Notes: generated by a model not told the origin, from the letters alone. Shown: positions 45,770-54,482, numbered from the stretch's first letter. The stretch is DNA of 64,000 bases from Paraburkholderia phytofirmans OLGA172 (GCF_001634365.1 NZ_CP014579.1:248001-312000); one strand, 5' to 3'. Made by a program: numbers and translations.

Positions 45770-46771
45770 TCATTTCGCCGTCTTTTTCGATCGCGGTTTT
45801 GGTTGTCGCAACCTGACATCAGGCAATCCGTCAAGTAGCTCCACTAGCTCATTTTGCTGCTTCTCCAGGTCAGCGAGAAGGCAGGGAGGCGGCTCGAATA
45901 GGTCATCAATGTACGCGAACAGCTGTTCGAATCCACTTTGCCGTGAATCGACGGTCACGAAGACGACGGCACGTGGGCAATATGTGGTCGATATCACCGA
46001 AAGAAGATGACCGAGATCATTCGTAAAGGAATTTAGGCACTTCTTCAATGCTTTTTGATCGACCAGAGCTGCGATTGAATTAATAACTTTTGCGTTGTAC
46101 CGGCCCAGTTCAACTCCGGGCTTGTAACTCATGACGAGACAGGATTGTCTGGTCGCAACCTCTTCCAAGTCGTTCGCATCCCGAATCTGCTGGATTCTAA
46201 CGCCATCGTTCAGGCGGAAGAGTTCTGCCGTCGTGGCGATGACGGGGACGTGGTAAAAAATATGGTCCTGGACCAGCAACCTGTTTATCTGGTGGTCCAT
46301 CGCCGAAACGATCTTGGGCGCAATCGCGTACGCGAGCTGATTAAGCGCTTGCACGACAGTCTTTTCGTTGGGACCATCTGGTAGAAGCTCCACCGCTTTG
46401 CTGCACGCAGGTGCCAATTCGCGCGGAAAGTTTCCCGGGAAAGGAAATTTGTGCGGCACAAAATGATCAAACGGATGCATAAAGGCGTTCTGCCCAAACT
46501 CCTCGGGTCCCCCGTAGTGGTCCGGTGTGAAAACCCAGCGGGTACCGGGATACCGGTACTTGCACTCCACCATCAAATCAACGAAGTTCCGACCTCGAAT
46601 GTACGAGGCGTCGATATCGTACGAAAACTGTCGCTCGATTGTCAGGTCGTCAGGCTTGAGATACGAGTACTCAAAATCAGCGATGCATCCTTTTGACTCG
46701 AGGTAAGTTCGCACATCGTTTTCCAGCGGCGGACCAGAGGAGAGCAGAGATTGTTGCCAAGACTTTGCCAT
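45770..46771 (-). CDS. PD-(D/E)XK nuclease-like protein with VECKYR motif
   Basis: The 333-aa protein is not a named family to me, but residues 12-75 look like a PD-(D/E)XK core. A helix (LENDVRTYLESKGC) is followed by SYDIDASY with Asp54 or Asp52, then FVDLMVECKYR giving Glu69 and Lys71. A strand with HVPVIATTAELFRL, seen in restriction-like proteins of unknown target, comes later. The basic tail is RQPKPRSKKTAK. It is convergent with the Dam-type gene and could be its restriction partner, or a nuclease that cuts modified or foreign DNA. Confidence 0.65.
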   Translation of the reverse strand: MAKSWQQSLLSSGPPLENDVRTYLESKGCIADFEYSYLKPDDLTIERQFSYDIDASYIRGRNFVDLMVECKYRYPGTRWVFTPDHYGGPEEFGQNAFMHPFDHFVPHKFPFPGNFPRELAPACSKAVELLPDGPNEKTVVQALNQLAYAIAPKIVSAMDHQINRLLVQDHIFYHVPVIATTAELFRLNDGVRIQQIRDANDLEEVATRQSCLVMSYKPGVELGRYNAKVINSIAALVDQKALKKCLNSFTNDLGHLLSVISTTYCPRAVVFVTVDSRQSGFEQLFAYIDDLFEPPPCLLADLEKQQNELVELLDGLPDVRLRQPKPRSKKTAK

Positions 46772-47737
46772 ATCGTATTTGCTGTTGTTAGTCGGGAAAG
46801 GATCCAGTCGAGAGCTTGGTCCATTTGTGCGGTCCTGGGTGAACAGTTACGCTAGCACTCGCTCGTGCGATGGCGAAGTCCATGGAGGCGAAATCGATAT
46901 ATTGTGTAGCAACTGTAAAGCATCGACATACGACTTCTGCCTCAGATATTCGCCAGCCATCGTAATGTCAAAGCGGTTCATTGGATCAGGCCGTCGCAGG
47001 GGCCGCGTAAGAGGCACTGCATTCCATAAGGTTTAGTGTGAGCGGGCATTTCCGCGTTGTATCCGCCCGCACCGCGCGAACGCCCGGTTGAGTTCCCGTA
47101 CTTGAGTTTACCTTCAGATACAGGTTACTTTAAAACACGTCATGAAGTGCTTGCATTTCGTCCAGATGCCATCTATAAAGGTGGTGCATCTTCTCCATCT
47201 GGTAAGGCGGCGAGTGATGCAGACATCTTGTGTAGTGTTCTCCGCGCGAGCGGAGGTGAGCGGGTGAATTCAAGCAAGTTGGAATTTGCCGGATGTCTTC
47301 TCCGCGAAAGCGGAGGTCGTAGCGAAGCAGTTGCTGCGGAGGAATGGTAATTGCCGACGGCGCAAGTGGGCACGGATTCATTCCGCTGAAGCAACTCTGG
47401 CGTATTGGAGGCCGGCTTCCAGGAGACTGGAGCCGGTCTTTCCATATGGAAGAGCTCGTGAGAGTTGATCAGCGTCACGGTGCACCGGATGACGGCGGCT
47501 GAGTCATTAGAACTACAGGCTCGAGGTCGACTGCTATTCAGTGGGGACGCAGGCAACATTGGCTGTCGACGTCTCGCGTTTGAGGCTTTCACGACGCACG
47601 CCCACATGCAGTTGAGCTGGATGCAGGTCGGCGTCGTTGGGCTATAGGGAAGGCGCTCAAATCGTGCCATCGTTTGTGCCGTACGGCACGTCAAACTGAA
47701 TATTAGTAAAGTCGCAAGGCAAACCGTCAGAGGGTGT
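46772..47737. other. 966-bp stretch with CRISPR-like repeats, no gene
   Basis: No convincing reading frame. It holds two CRISPR-like repeats (47235-47323) and a hairpin of CCGGCTTCCAG (47412-47422) with CTGGAGCCGG (47427-47436), one bulged base. The promoter of the H-NS gene should lie near 47690. Confidence 0.5.
47235..47323 (+). CRISPR. Two-repeat CRISPR-like remnant, type I-E-like repeat
   Basis: GTGTTCTCCGCGCGAGCGG begins at 47235 and GTCTTCTCCGCGAAAGCGG at 47295, each followed by AGGT. The first 23 positions agree at 20. The 60-bp period fits a 28-29 bp repeat plus a 31-32 bp spacer. Each repeat has a CTCCGC/GCGGAG stem with a 4-nt loop, like type I-E repeats. No cas gene is in the window and no clear third repeat is in register. 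It may be a decayed array or a pair of protein-binding hairpins. Confidence 0.4.
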
Positions 47738-48166
47738 ATGGCTACGTTTCAGCAACTTGAGTCGCGGATCAAGAAATTAACAGATCAGGCTGAGCTGATG
47801 CGTCAGAGGAGGGTTGACGCAGTCGTAATGAACATCTGTAGCTTGATGTCAGAGTTCGGGTTGACCCTCGCAGATATCGAAAGGGTTGCTCGCCGGAAGG
47901 AGGGCAAGAAAGTTGAACGGACCGCTAAAGCTTCCGGTTCTAAACGGCCGACAACGGATACCTCTGGCAAGGCGACGGCCGCGAAATCTGGCGCGAAAAA
48001 AGTGACGTCCGGGCAGACGATAAAGTATCTTGATCCGGATAGTGGCGCGACATGGAGCGGGGTAGGGCGGCCGCCGTCGTGGATTAAGGACGCCCCGAAT
48101 CGTGACGCCTTCCTGAACAGTGGCGCGGGCAAAAGCGGAAGCAAAAAGAAAAATGCGGGAAGGTGA
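47738..48166 (+). CDS. H-NS family nucleoid protein, long-linker type
   Basis: The 142-aa protein has an N-terminal coiled-coil oligomerisation region (QLESRIKKLTDQAELMRQRR, SLMSEFGLTLADIERVAR), a long Lys/Thr/Ser-rich linker (about 55-95) and the C-terminal AT-hook-like domain KYLDPDSGATWSGVGRPPSW. It ends in a basic Lys-rich tail. H-NS proteins silence A/T-rich foreign DNA. Its place next to the A/T-rich defence-like island suggests a local silencer. It differs from the second copy at 54845 by the longer linker and tail. Confidence 0.88.
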   Translation: MATFQQLESRIKKLTDQAELMRQRRVDAVVMNICSLMSEFGLTLADIERVARRKEGKKVERTAKASGSKRPTTDTSGKATAAKSGAKKVTSGQTIKYLDPDSGATWSGVGRPPSWIKDAPNRDAFLNSGAGKSGSKKKNAGR

Positions 48167-48463
48167 CTATGTTCGTGGCCTGCTACGGCGAGGTCGCCCA
48201 TCGCGAGAGCAAACCCGAGAAACGCCTGAGACTGCAAAAGAAGATCGCGAGCGACTGAGATGATGCAATCGAAGCGTCGGTTCTCGTAAGAAATTGATAT
48301 CGAGGGTGCGCCAGAGCGTCAAAAACGGTGAGTGCGGTGTGCAGGCGGTCCTCACCTCAACGAGTCTGCGTAGGCCGATCAACGTGGCTTTGCGCCCCGC
48401 TCCTGCGAATCTGTGCAGCCGGCGCAAACTTTCGCCAGCAGATGTAATCCGGTCATGGCCCTG
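48167..48463. other. Intergenic, nothing recognised
   Basis: Space after the H-NS gene and downstream of the minus-strand AbrB-like gene. No toxin gene was found to partner the AbrB-like protein on either side. Confidence 0.4.
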
Positions 48464-48685
48464 TTACCGTAGCCACGCTTTCATGTCCTCGATGGTAACC
48501 CCTTGGACCGGGGATTCCACGGTTCCAGCGAGCTCCAGAAGCGGCTTCGATTTTGCCCGTACCAGGACGTTGCCATCGGGCATGACATGCCACACCAGCC
48601 GCGTGCCCGGCTTCACGCCTAACGCTTTCCTGACCCCGGCAGGCACGGTGGTACGGCCTCTAGTTGTCAGTCGCGATTCAGCCAT
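48464..48685 (-). CDS. AbrB/PrlF-type antitoxin-like DNA-binding protein
   Basis: The 73-aa protein has the swapped-hairpin AbrB/MazE domain: SRLTTRGRTTVPAGVRKALG, then PGTRLVWHVMPDGNVLVR. It ends with a short helix EDMKAWLR. The pattern fits PrlF-like antitoxins, which pair with YhaV-type or PIN toxins. I found no toxin frame immediately downstream on the minus strand, so it appears to be an orphan. Start ATG at 48685 (MAESRLT). Confidence 0.75.
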   Translation of the reverse strand: MAESRLTTRGRTTVPAGVRKALGVKPGTRLVWHVMPDGNVLVRAKSKPLLELAGTVESPVQGVTIEDMKAWLR

Positions 48686-49353
48686 GAACTTCCCCTTGAA
48701 TGTTCGGGTTACGGAATACGACTCGCGCCCTCCCCGTTGTGGTCAAAGACGCAGACTTCACATGATGCTTGCGTTTGCTCACTGGCCACGTTCGCGATTT
48801 CGTCGTCCCACGATGCTTTTGGACTCAACGCGGACGGACGCCTGACTCAGTCATCCCAATCGCAGCGGTCGCTGCTCGCTCCTATGCTGCGCTTCGAATG
48901 GTCGACGAAGCAAGGCGCAAACTTGCGCGATACATCCTCAGTGATTCTCCATCGCCGATTCAGGGTGTCGCGTCCGGTTGACGCGCCATCTTATGGAGGT
49001 AAGCGACTGCTTTGAGCGGTCGGGGATGCGAAGGTGTTCGTCAGCGAGCTCAGGGCGGCTTCGTTCGCGTATCGGAAGAGTTGCCGGTTGCTAGATTTCG
49101 AAAACCGAGAGCATTGGCGTTCTGTTGCCGTGGCGACTGTCCTGTCTCGAAGCTGAAAGCCGCCCGCTCCGCCGTTGCAGGTTTCCCAAATAACGGGGCG
49201 TGCTGAGGGGGGGCCCTGCACTTTCCTGACGGCATAGGAGCTCGGCATATATCACGAACTGCAGGAGAGGAAATCCGCAGCGTCTGTCTCAAAATCTCTC
49301 GACAGGGCCAATGCGCGCTTGATGCTCGCATGTCATCCGGAACGCTAGCGACT
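48686..49353. other. 668-bp stretch without a recognised gene
   Basis: Frames of 60-90 codons on both strands overlap one another; none matches a family. Possibly a decayed gene belonging to the island. Confidence 0.4.
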
Positions 49354-49833
49354 TCATCGTATCAGCCGCCTTTTTGAGTCAAGTAACATCTCATCCAGTG
49401 GGCACGCCAAATAGAAGGCGATTTTCTCGAGAACGTCGAGCGAAAGGTCCGGCGCTTTACGCTCAATCACCCCTAGGTATCCGGGTGCCATTGCTAGGTC
49501 TCTGTTCATCTGGTTCTGGGAAATTTCCTGTCGGACGCGATGCGCGCGAACATTTCGTGCGACGACCATCTGTAAATTTCCAAGCCTTAGCTCCGTCGGC
49601 GCCCGATACTGGTCATTTGAAAAGAACGCGCTTGGATCCGTCTGCAGGGCTCTTGCCAGCTTACACACGGTTCCTAACTGAACGTTCGAGGATGTGTTTT
49701 CAATGAGATAAACCGTGTTGCGGCTAACACCAGCAATTCGCGCAAGTTCATCCCCTGACATCCCTTGGCCTTCCCTTATCAAAGTTACGGACGCGGCAAA
49801 GCGCTCCCGAGCCGATACGCATCGACGAGGCAT
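49354..49833 (-). CDS. Double helix-turn-helix (XRE) regulator
   Basis: The 159-aa protein (ATG at 49833, start MPRRCVSARERFAASVT) carries two XRE domains. The first, GMSGDELARIAGVSRNTVYLIE (about 23-44), is complete. The second, EISQNQMNRDLAMAPGYLGVIE (about 102-123), follows after a linker with RAPTELRLGNLQMV. The open frame extends upstream to 49977, but homology begins at 49833. Two-domain XRE proteins often control mobile or defence regions. It points away from the island and could regulate it. Confidence 0.8.
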   Translation of the reverse strand: MPRRCVSARERFAASVTLIREGQGMSGDELARIAGVSRNTVYLIENTSSNVQLGTVCKLARALQTDPSAFFSNDQYRAPTELRLGNLQMVVARNVRAHRVRQEISQNQMNRDLAMAPGYLGVIERKAPDLSLDVLEKIAFYLACPLDEMLLDSKRRLIR

Positions 49834-50183
49834 ATATAGAAAATTAGAGGTTGTCGGGCGAATGTTACACCGCGACGGGCGATTTGATGCTTGGAATCTG
49901 CCAGGCAGGTATGGGGAACAGTGCTGTATTGCAGCATCTTCCGACGAGCGACTGTTTAGTCTCGTTCTCGCAGCCATCGGGCCGGCGGACGACTGAGGGC
50001 GGCAGCCCTCAGTCGTTCATCCTAGGTCAAGCTGGGCCAACGCCTTGAAAATCAATGGAACTGGCCCAAGGTTCTGACAAGCGAGGAATTTTTACCGGAT
50101 TTTGTCGAGCAACGACAACATAAGTTTGTCGGCAATGACAGACTTTAGTTGTGCCAGCAGAGTGACGCCAGCCTGTCGAGCAA
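49834..50183. other. Intergenic with a terminator-like hairpin
   Basis: Lies upstream of the XRE gene and downstream of the GntP gene (both minus strand). Contains the 12-bp hairpin at 49989-50016. This is also where gene style changes from island to neighbouring catabolic genome. Confidence 0.45.
49989..50016 (-). terminator. 12-bp hairpin downstream of the GntP gene
   Basis: ACGACTGAGGGC and GCCCTCAGTCGT form a perfect 12-bp stem with a 4-nt loop (GGCA). It lies 170 nt past the permease stop on the minus strand. No U-tract, so only a possible terminator. Confidence 0.45.
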
Positions 50184-51584
50184 TCAAACCAGCCCGGTCA
50201 TGTAATACACCGCGATCACAAAGAAAACCGCCATCGTCTTGATCACCGTCACCGCGAAGATATCGCGGTACGACTGGCGGTGCGTCAGCCCCGTCACCGC
50301 TAGCAGCGTAATCACCGCGCCGTTATGCGGGAGCGTATCCATCCCGCCGCTCGCCATGGCGACGACGCGGTGCAGCACTTCCATCGGAATATGCGCCGCT
50401 TCCGCGCCCTTGATGAACGTGTCGGACATGGCCGCGAGCGCGATGCTCATACCGCCCGATGCCGAACCCGTGATACCGGCCAGCGAGCTCACCGAAACCG
50501 CGGCATTGACGAGCGGGTTCGGAATGCTCTTCAGCGCATCGCTGACCACGAGGAAGCCCGGCAAAGCCGCGATCACGCCGCCGAAGCCATACTCCGACGC
50601 CGTATTCAACGAAGCCAGCAGTGCGCCTGCCACCGCTGCCTTGGTGCCGGCCGCGAAACGTTCGCGAACGCGGCCGAACGCCGTCACCACGACCATCACG
50701 ATGCCGAGCAGCAGTGCGCCTTCAACGGCCCAGATTGCGACCACGCTTTTGATCGTCGTTGTAACAGGCGCATGGATGCCCGGCAGGATGTCCGGTGTGA
50801 TGGTGTAAGCCGCGCCGTACCAGTTCGGAATCCAGCGGGTCAGCAGGAAGTTCGCCACGCCGACCAGCACCAGCGGCGCCACCGCCAGCAGCGGATGCGG
50901 CAGTTGCTTCGATTCGACGCGCTCCGGCTCGTTGTGCAGATCCGTGCCGTAGCCTTCGCCGGTCGCCATCGCCGCGCGGCGGCGCCATTCCAGATACGTG
51001 AGGCCAACCGCGATGATGAACAGCGAGCCGATCACGCCAAGCGTGGGCGCGGCCCAGGACGTCGTCTTGAAGAAGGTGGTCGGGATAATGTTCTGGATCT
51101 GCGGCGTACCCGGCAGCGAATCCATCGTGAACGAGAACGCGCCAAGCGCGATCGCGCCAGGCATCAGGCGTTTCGGAATATTGCTCTGGCGGTACAGCTC
51201 GGCCGCGAACGGATACACGGCGAACACCACCACGAACAGCGATACGCCGCCATAAGTGAGCAATGCGCACACCGCGACGATCACCGCATTGGCGCGCGAG
51301 CGGCCAATATAGCGGATGGCCGCAGCCACGATCGACTCCGAGAAACCGGAGAGTTCGATAACCTTGCCGAACACCGCGCCCAGCAGAAACACAGGGAAGT
51401 AAAGCTTCACGAAGCCGACCATCTTCTCCATGAAGATGCCGGAAAATACCGGCGCGACGGCGCCCGGATCGGTCAGCAGCACCGCGCCGAGGGCGGCGAT
51501 CGGCGCAAACAGAATGACGCTGTAGCCGCGATACGCGGCAAACATCAGAAACGCCAGCGCGGCGAGGACGATAACAAAGGACAT
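50184..51584 (-). CDS. GntP-family permease, likely for a hydroxy acid
   Basis: The 466-aa permease (ATG at 51584, GGAG 8 nt upstream) has about 12 membrane helices. Family motifs include MEKMVGFVKLYFPVFLLGAVFG, YGGVSLFVVVFAVYPFA, SFTMDSLPGTPQIQNIIPTT and ASGGMDTLPHNGAVITLL. The GntP family takes up gluconate and other hydroxy acids by proton symport. The divergent sigma-54 activator and -24/-12 promoter resemble the arrangement known for (R)-3-hydroxybutyrate uptake in pseudomonads, which would fit a polyhydroxybutyrate-using cell. That substrate is an inference. Confidence 0.88.
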   Translation of the reverse strand: MSFVIVLAALAFLMFAAYRGYSVILFAPIAALGAVLLTDPGAVAPVFSGIFMEKMVGFVKLYFPVFLLGAVFGKVIELSGFSESIVAAAIRYIGRSRANAVIVAVCALLTYGGVSLFVVVFAVYPFAAELYRQSNIPKRLMPGAIALGAFSFTMDSLPGTPQIQNIIPTTFFKTTSWAAPTLGVIGSLFIIAVGLTYLEWRRRAAMATGEGYGTDLHNEPERVESKQLPHPLLAVAPLVLVGVANFLLTRWIPNWYGAAYTITPDILPGIHAPVTTTIKSVVAIWAVEGALLLGIVMVVVTAFGRVRERFAAGTKAAVAGALLASLNTASEYGFGGVIAALPGFLVVSDALKSIPNPLVNAAVSVSSLAGITGSASGGMSIALAAMSDTFIKGAEAAHIPMEVLHRVVAMASGGMDTLPHNGAVITLLAVTGLTHRQSYRDIFAVTVIKTMAVFFVIAVYYMTGLV

Positions 51585-51804
51585 TGAGTCTCCAAAGCTT
51601 GGTTGTTCTACGTGTACGCCGTCCCAGTGCGTGCGACGGCCCGGCGCCCGCAAACGCAGATTCCATGCCACGCACGCTGCTGCAGCCTGCCTGTTGATTT
51701 CGCAGGCTGAAGCTCGAAACGCGATGCGGCCGATTGTACCCAAACGTCTCAAAAACGGGACGTAAATCAACGGAACATAGACCGAATTGAGGTTAAACCC
51801 TTAT

Positions 51805-51818
51805 GCAATGTGCTTACC
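51805..51818 (-). promoter_or_regulatory. Sigma-54 (-24/-12) promoter of the GntP gene
   Basis: Read on the minus strand the site is GGTAAGCACATTGC. GG and GC are separated by exactly 10 bases, and TTGC matches the -12 consensus. This agrees with the enhancer-binding regulator encoded next to it. Transcription would start about 12 nt further on, near 51793. Confidence 0.65.
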
Positions 51819-51841
51819 GGCGATCTCCGCGATGAGATAAT

Positions 51842-51863
51842 CTTGTCTACGAAATGAGACAAG
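51842..51863. promoter_or_regulatory. Inverted repeat, probable activator binding site
   Basis: CTTGTCT and AGACAAG are perfect inverses with an 8-nt spacer. The site is 30-45 bp upstream of the -24 element and 33 bp upstream of the activator's own start. It could serve enhancer binding for the permease and autoregulation. Confidence 0.5.
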
Positions 51864-51896
51864 CATAAATAAACGATAGCCGGAGACAGCGACACC

Positions 51897-53381
51897 ATGA
51901 TGAACGACTGGGCGGGCCTTCCTGCCACCTACGGCGACGTACTCCGCCGGGCGATGGATTCGCTTTTCCGTACGTTCGAAAACTTCAGCGAAGGGACGTT
52001 CATCGTCGACGCCGAGGCGCGCGTCGTGTGGATCAACAAGCGCTACGCGGCGCGCTTCGGTTTTGCGGACCCGGAGCAGGCAATCGGCCGGGATTGTGAG
52101 GAGGTGATTCCCAACAGCCTGATGCGGGAGGTCGTGAACACCGGCAAACCGATTCTGCTCGACATCCTCGAAACGGACCGCGAGCCGCTCGTCGTGACGC
52201 GGCTGCCGCTTAAAGACGATGCGGGCGAAACGGTCGGCGCAGTGGGCTTCGCGTTGTTCGATGAGCTGAAGGCGCTCACGCCGCTTTTTTCCCACTACTC
52301 GCGCGTGCAGGAGGAACTGATCGCGACCCGCCGGTCGCTCGCGCAGGCAAGACGGGCGAAGTACACGTTCGGCAGTTTTGTCGGCACGAGCGCGGCCAGT
52401 CTCGAAGTGAAGCGCCGGGCGCGCCGCGCTGCGCAACTCGAGTCACCGGTGCTGTTGCTCGGCGAAACCGGCACGGGCAAGGAACTGCTGGCGCATGCCA
52501 TTCACGGCGGGTCGGCGCGGGCGAATCAGCCGTTCGTGACCGTCAACGTCGCGGCGATTCCGGACACCTTGCTCGAAGTCGAATTCTTTGGCGCCGCGCC
52601 CGGCGCCTATACCGGCGCCGACCGGAAGGGACGTGTCGGCAAGTTCGAGCTCGCGAACGGCGGCACGCTGTTTCTCGATGAAATCGGCGGCATGCCGCTG
52701 CCTTTGCAGGGCAAGCTGTTGCGCGTGCTGCAGGACAAGGAGTTCGAGCCGCTTGGCTCGAACCGGATCGTGCGCGCGGATGTGCGGATCATCGCCGCGA
52801 CCTCGGCCGACTTGCGAGCGTTGGTCGCGGCAGGTCGTTTTCGCGCGGACCTGTTCTATCGGCTGAACGTGTTGACGATCCAGGCGCCGGCACTTCGCGA
52901 GCGCTCGTCCGATATCGAAGCGCTTGCCTACGCCATGCTCGAGGACCTGTCGATGCAGGCGCGCGGCGCCAGTCACTTCGAATTGCAGGACGACGCGTTG
53001 CGGCTGCTGTGTTCGTACGGGTGGCCTGGCAACGTGCGCGAGTTGCGCAACACGCTGGAGCGGGCGGTGGTGCTCTCGGACAGCGAGCGAATCGATGCGC
53101 GTGCGCTGGCGCCGTTCATCGGTCCGGCAGCACACGGCGGCCATCGTCCGCACCTGTCCAGCGCGGTCTCTGGCGCGCACGCTTTAGACGCGGCTGCCGG
53201 GGCGACTTCGGGGTTGTCTGAAGCGACGTCGTGGAGCGACGCCATGGCTACGTTCGAAAAGCGCTTCCTGAGCGACGCTTTGCGCGCCAACGGTGGACGC
53301 GTGATCGAGACGGCGGTGCAGATCGGCATGGGCCGCGCGACGCTCTACAAGAAGATCGCGGCATACGGCATCGAGGTGTGA
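51897..53381 (+). CDS. Sigma-54-dependent activator (PAS-AAA+-Fis)
   Basis: The 494-aa enhancer-binding protein has an N-terminal PAS-like sensor (about 20-125: FSEGTFIVDAEARVVWINKRY), then the AAA+ domain with Walker A GETGTGKE (189-196), the sigma-54 contact loop GAYTGA (236-241, Tyr for the usual Phe) and Walker B GGTLFLDE. A Fis-type HTH ends the protein (MATFEKRFLSDALRANGGRV, GMGRATLYKKIAAYGI). It should activate the divergent GntP gene from the inverted repeat at 51842. The PAS sensor implies a small-molecule signal inside the cell rather than phosphorylation. Confidence 0.92.
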   Translation: MMNDWAGLPATYGDVLRRAMDSLFRTFENFSEGTFIVDAEARVVWINKRYAARFGFADPEQAIGRDCEEVIPNSLMREVVNTGKPILLDILETDREPLVVTRLPLKDDAGETVGAVGFALFDELKALTPLFSHYSRVQEELIATRRSLAQARRAKYTFGSFVGTSAASLEVKRRARRAAQLESPVLLLGETGTGKELLAHAIHGGSARANQPFVTVNVAAIPDTLLEVEFFGAAPGAYTGADRKGRVGKFELANGGTLFLDEIGGMPLPLQGKLLRVLQDKEFEPLGSNRIVRADVRIIAATSADLRALVAAGRFRADLFYRLNVLTIQAPALRERSSDIEALAYAMLEDLSMQARGASHFELQDDALRLLCSYGWPGNVRELRNTLERAVVLSDSERIDARALAPFIGPAAHGGHRPHLSSAVSGAHALDAAAGATSGLSEATSWSDAMATFEKRFLSDALRANGGRVIETAVQIGMGRATLYKKIAAYGIEV

Positions 53382-53468
53382 CAAAGTCCGGTGGCACCGA
53401 GTGACGCAGCGTAATTGCCGCGTGGCACAATCGCGTGATCGAAAAACAAGATGTGATCGGGGTTTCTA

Positions 53469-53729
53469 ATGAAACGCAGTCTCTCCTCTTTCGCGCGCCG
53501 GGCTTGTGCTGTGCTGGCGCTTCCCGCAATCGCCGTGCTGAACGGCTGCAGCAGCAGCGCACCGCTGTTTCTGTCCGACGGCCGCCCGACTACGCTGGTT
53601 CAATGCCCAGCAGGCTCCGACTCCTGCTCGCAGCAGGCAAGCGCGGCTTGCGGCGGCGCTTTCGATGTCGTGCGCCAGTCCCGTGACAATGGCACGCTCA
53701 GTCTGATATACGCCTGCCGGAAGAAATGA
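53469..53729 (+). CDS. Small lipoprotein
   Basis: The 86-aa protein has a lipoprotein signal peptide: basic MKRSLSSFARR, hydrophobic ACAVLALPAIAVL, lipobox LNGC with Cys27. The mature part has four further cysteines (QCPAGSDSCSQQASAACGG and YACRKK), which suggests two disulfides. It is likely anchored in the outer membrane. Function unknown. It stands alone and is followed directly by a hairpin. Confidence 0.75.
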   Translation: MKRSLSSFARRACAVLALPAIAVLNGCSSSAPLFLSDGRPTTLVQCPAGSDSCSQQASAACGGAFDVVRQSRDNGTLSLIYACRKK

Positions 53730-53730
53730 C

Positions 53731-53757
53731 GTTATGCCAGCCGGCTGCTGGCATAAC
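53731..53757 (+). terminator. Hairpin after the lipoprotein gene
   Basis: GTTATGCCAGC and GCTGGCATAAC form a perfect 11-bp stem with a 5-nt loop, starting 1 nt after the stop codon. No strong U-tract follows, but the position fits termination. Confidence 0.6.
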
Positions 53758-54236
53758 GGGATTGATAATTTCCTGCCTTTATCCCGCCGCCCGGCATGAC
53801 GGCGGGCGTGTCCTCCCTGGCGCAGAGTTCGTTTGAACGGACCAAACCCGGCCATATGGCGAACTGGTGTCACACAATAGGCATATGGCCGTCATAAATA
53901 TCCGCCTCTAATGCGCATTGCCAAAACGGCTATGATGCGTATTGGATATTTATCGAGCCGCTCCCAGAATATGACTCATACTGTTTACGCCCTTGGCAGA
54001 GCACGCCGGTTTCTCCATTAAGCCCAGTCGGTGCGGCACCTAACGGAGCGCGAAGATTCTTCGGAGTAATCTCGTCTGGCCGGCTCAACATTAAAACATA
54101 TACGCAGATTTTGCCGGTTGCAGCGGGCCGGATTACCGGCGCAAGAAAGATTTTCCGTTTAAGTGTGCTGGGTCGAGTAATAACGGCACGTTTCATGATT
54201 TTTAAGCGAATTCAATGAGTAAGTCCGGGGAAAGCA
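53758..54236. other. Intergenic, nothing recognised
   Basis: About 480 bp. A minus-strand frame (53930-54196) has no family resemblance. Likely holds the promoter of the following small gene. Confidence 0.4.
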
Positions 54237-54482
54237 ATGAATCACCATCAACTCGAAAAAGATATCGAACATCTTGAACATGTAATCTCGCATATCTCCG
54301 GTGAAGATTGGATCCCACTGTCATATTGGCGCAACCGTATCGCGTTGGTGTCCGGGGCGGCACTGGTGCCGGCCCAGGCCAATCGCGTCAAACGGCTAGA
54401 TGCAGCCCTATCGGCATTGGAGGAGCGGAAGAAAGCTGACCGTTCGCGGGGCGAGGATGACGTGCACCGTCTGATTGGGTAA
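54237..54482 (+). CDS. Small hypothetical protein (81 aa)
   Basis: The protein is highly charged and probably all-helical: MNHHQLEKDIEHLEHVISHI, then WIPLSYWRNRIALVSG, then AQANRVKRLDAALSALEERK. The His/Glu heptad-like start could form a coiled coil. GGGGAAAG precedes the ATG. It is not recognised as a named family; similar small helical proteins occur in Burkholderia-group genomes. Confidence 0.6.
   Translation: MNHHQLEKDIEHLEHVISHISGEDWIPLSYWRNRIALVSGAALVPAQANRVKRLDAALSALEERKKADRSRGEDDVHRLIG

Larger units (their letters stand above)
51585..51896. promoter_or_regulatory. Divergent control region of permease and activator
   Basis: About 310 bp with a sigma-54 promoter on the minus strand (51805-51818) and an inverted repeat (51842-51863) between it and the activator gene. 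The permease leader is therefore about 200 nt long. Confidence 0.6.

Noticed and set aside
47351..47380. Possible third CRISPR-like repeat after the pair
   Set aside because: The stretch near 47356 shares only a few bases with the repeat and has no matching stem.
50325..51587. 420-codon plus-strand frame opposite the GntP gene
   Set aside because: It is antisense to a clear permease, extremely rich in Arg, His and Asp, and has no family resemblance. This is a typical shadow in G+C-rich DNA.
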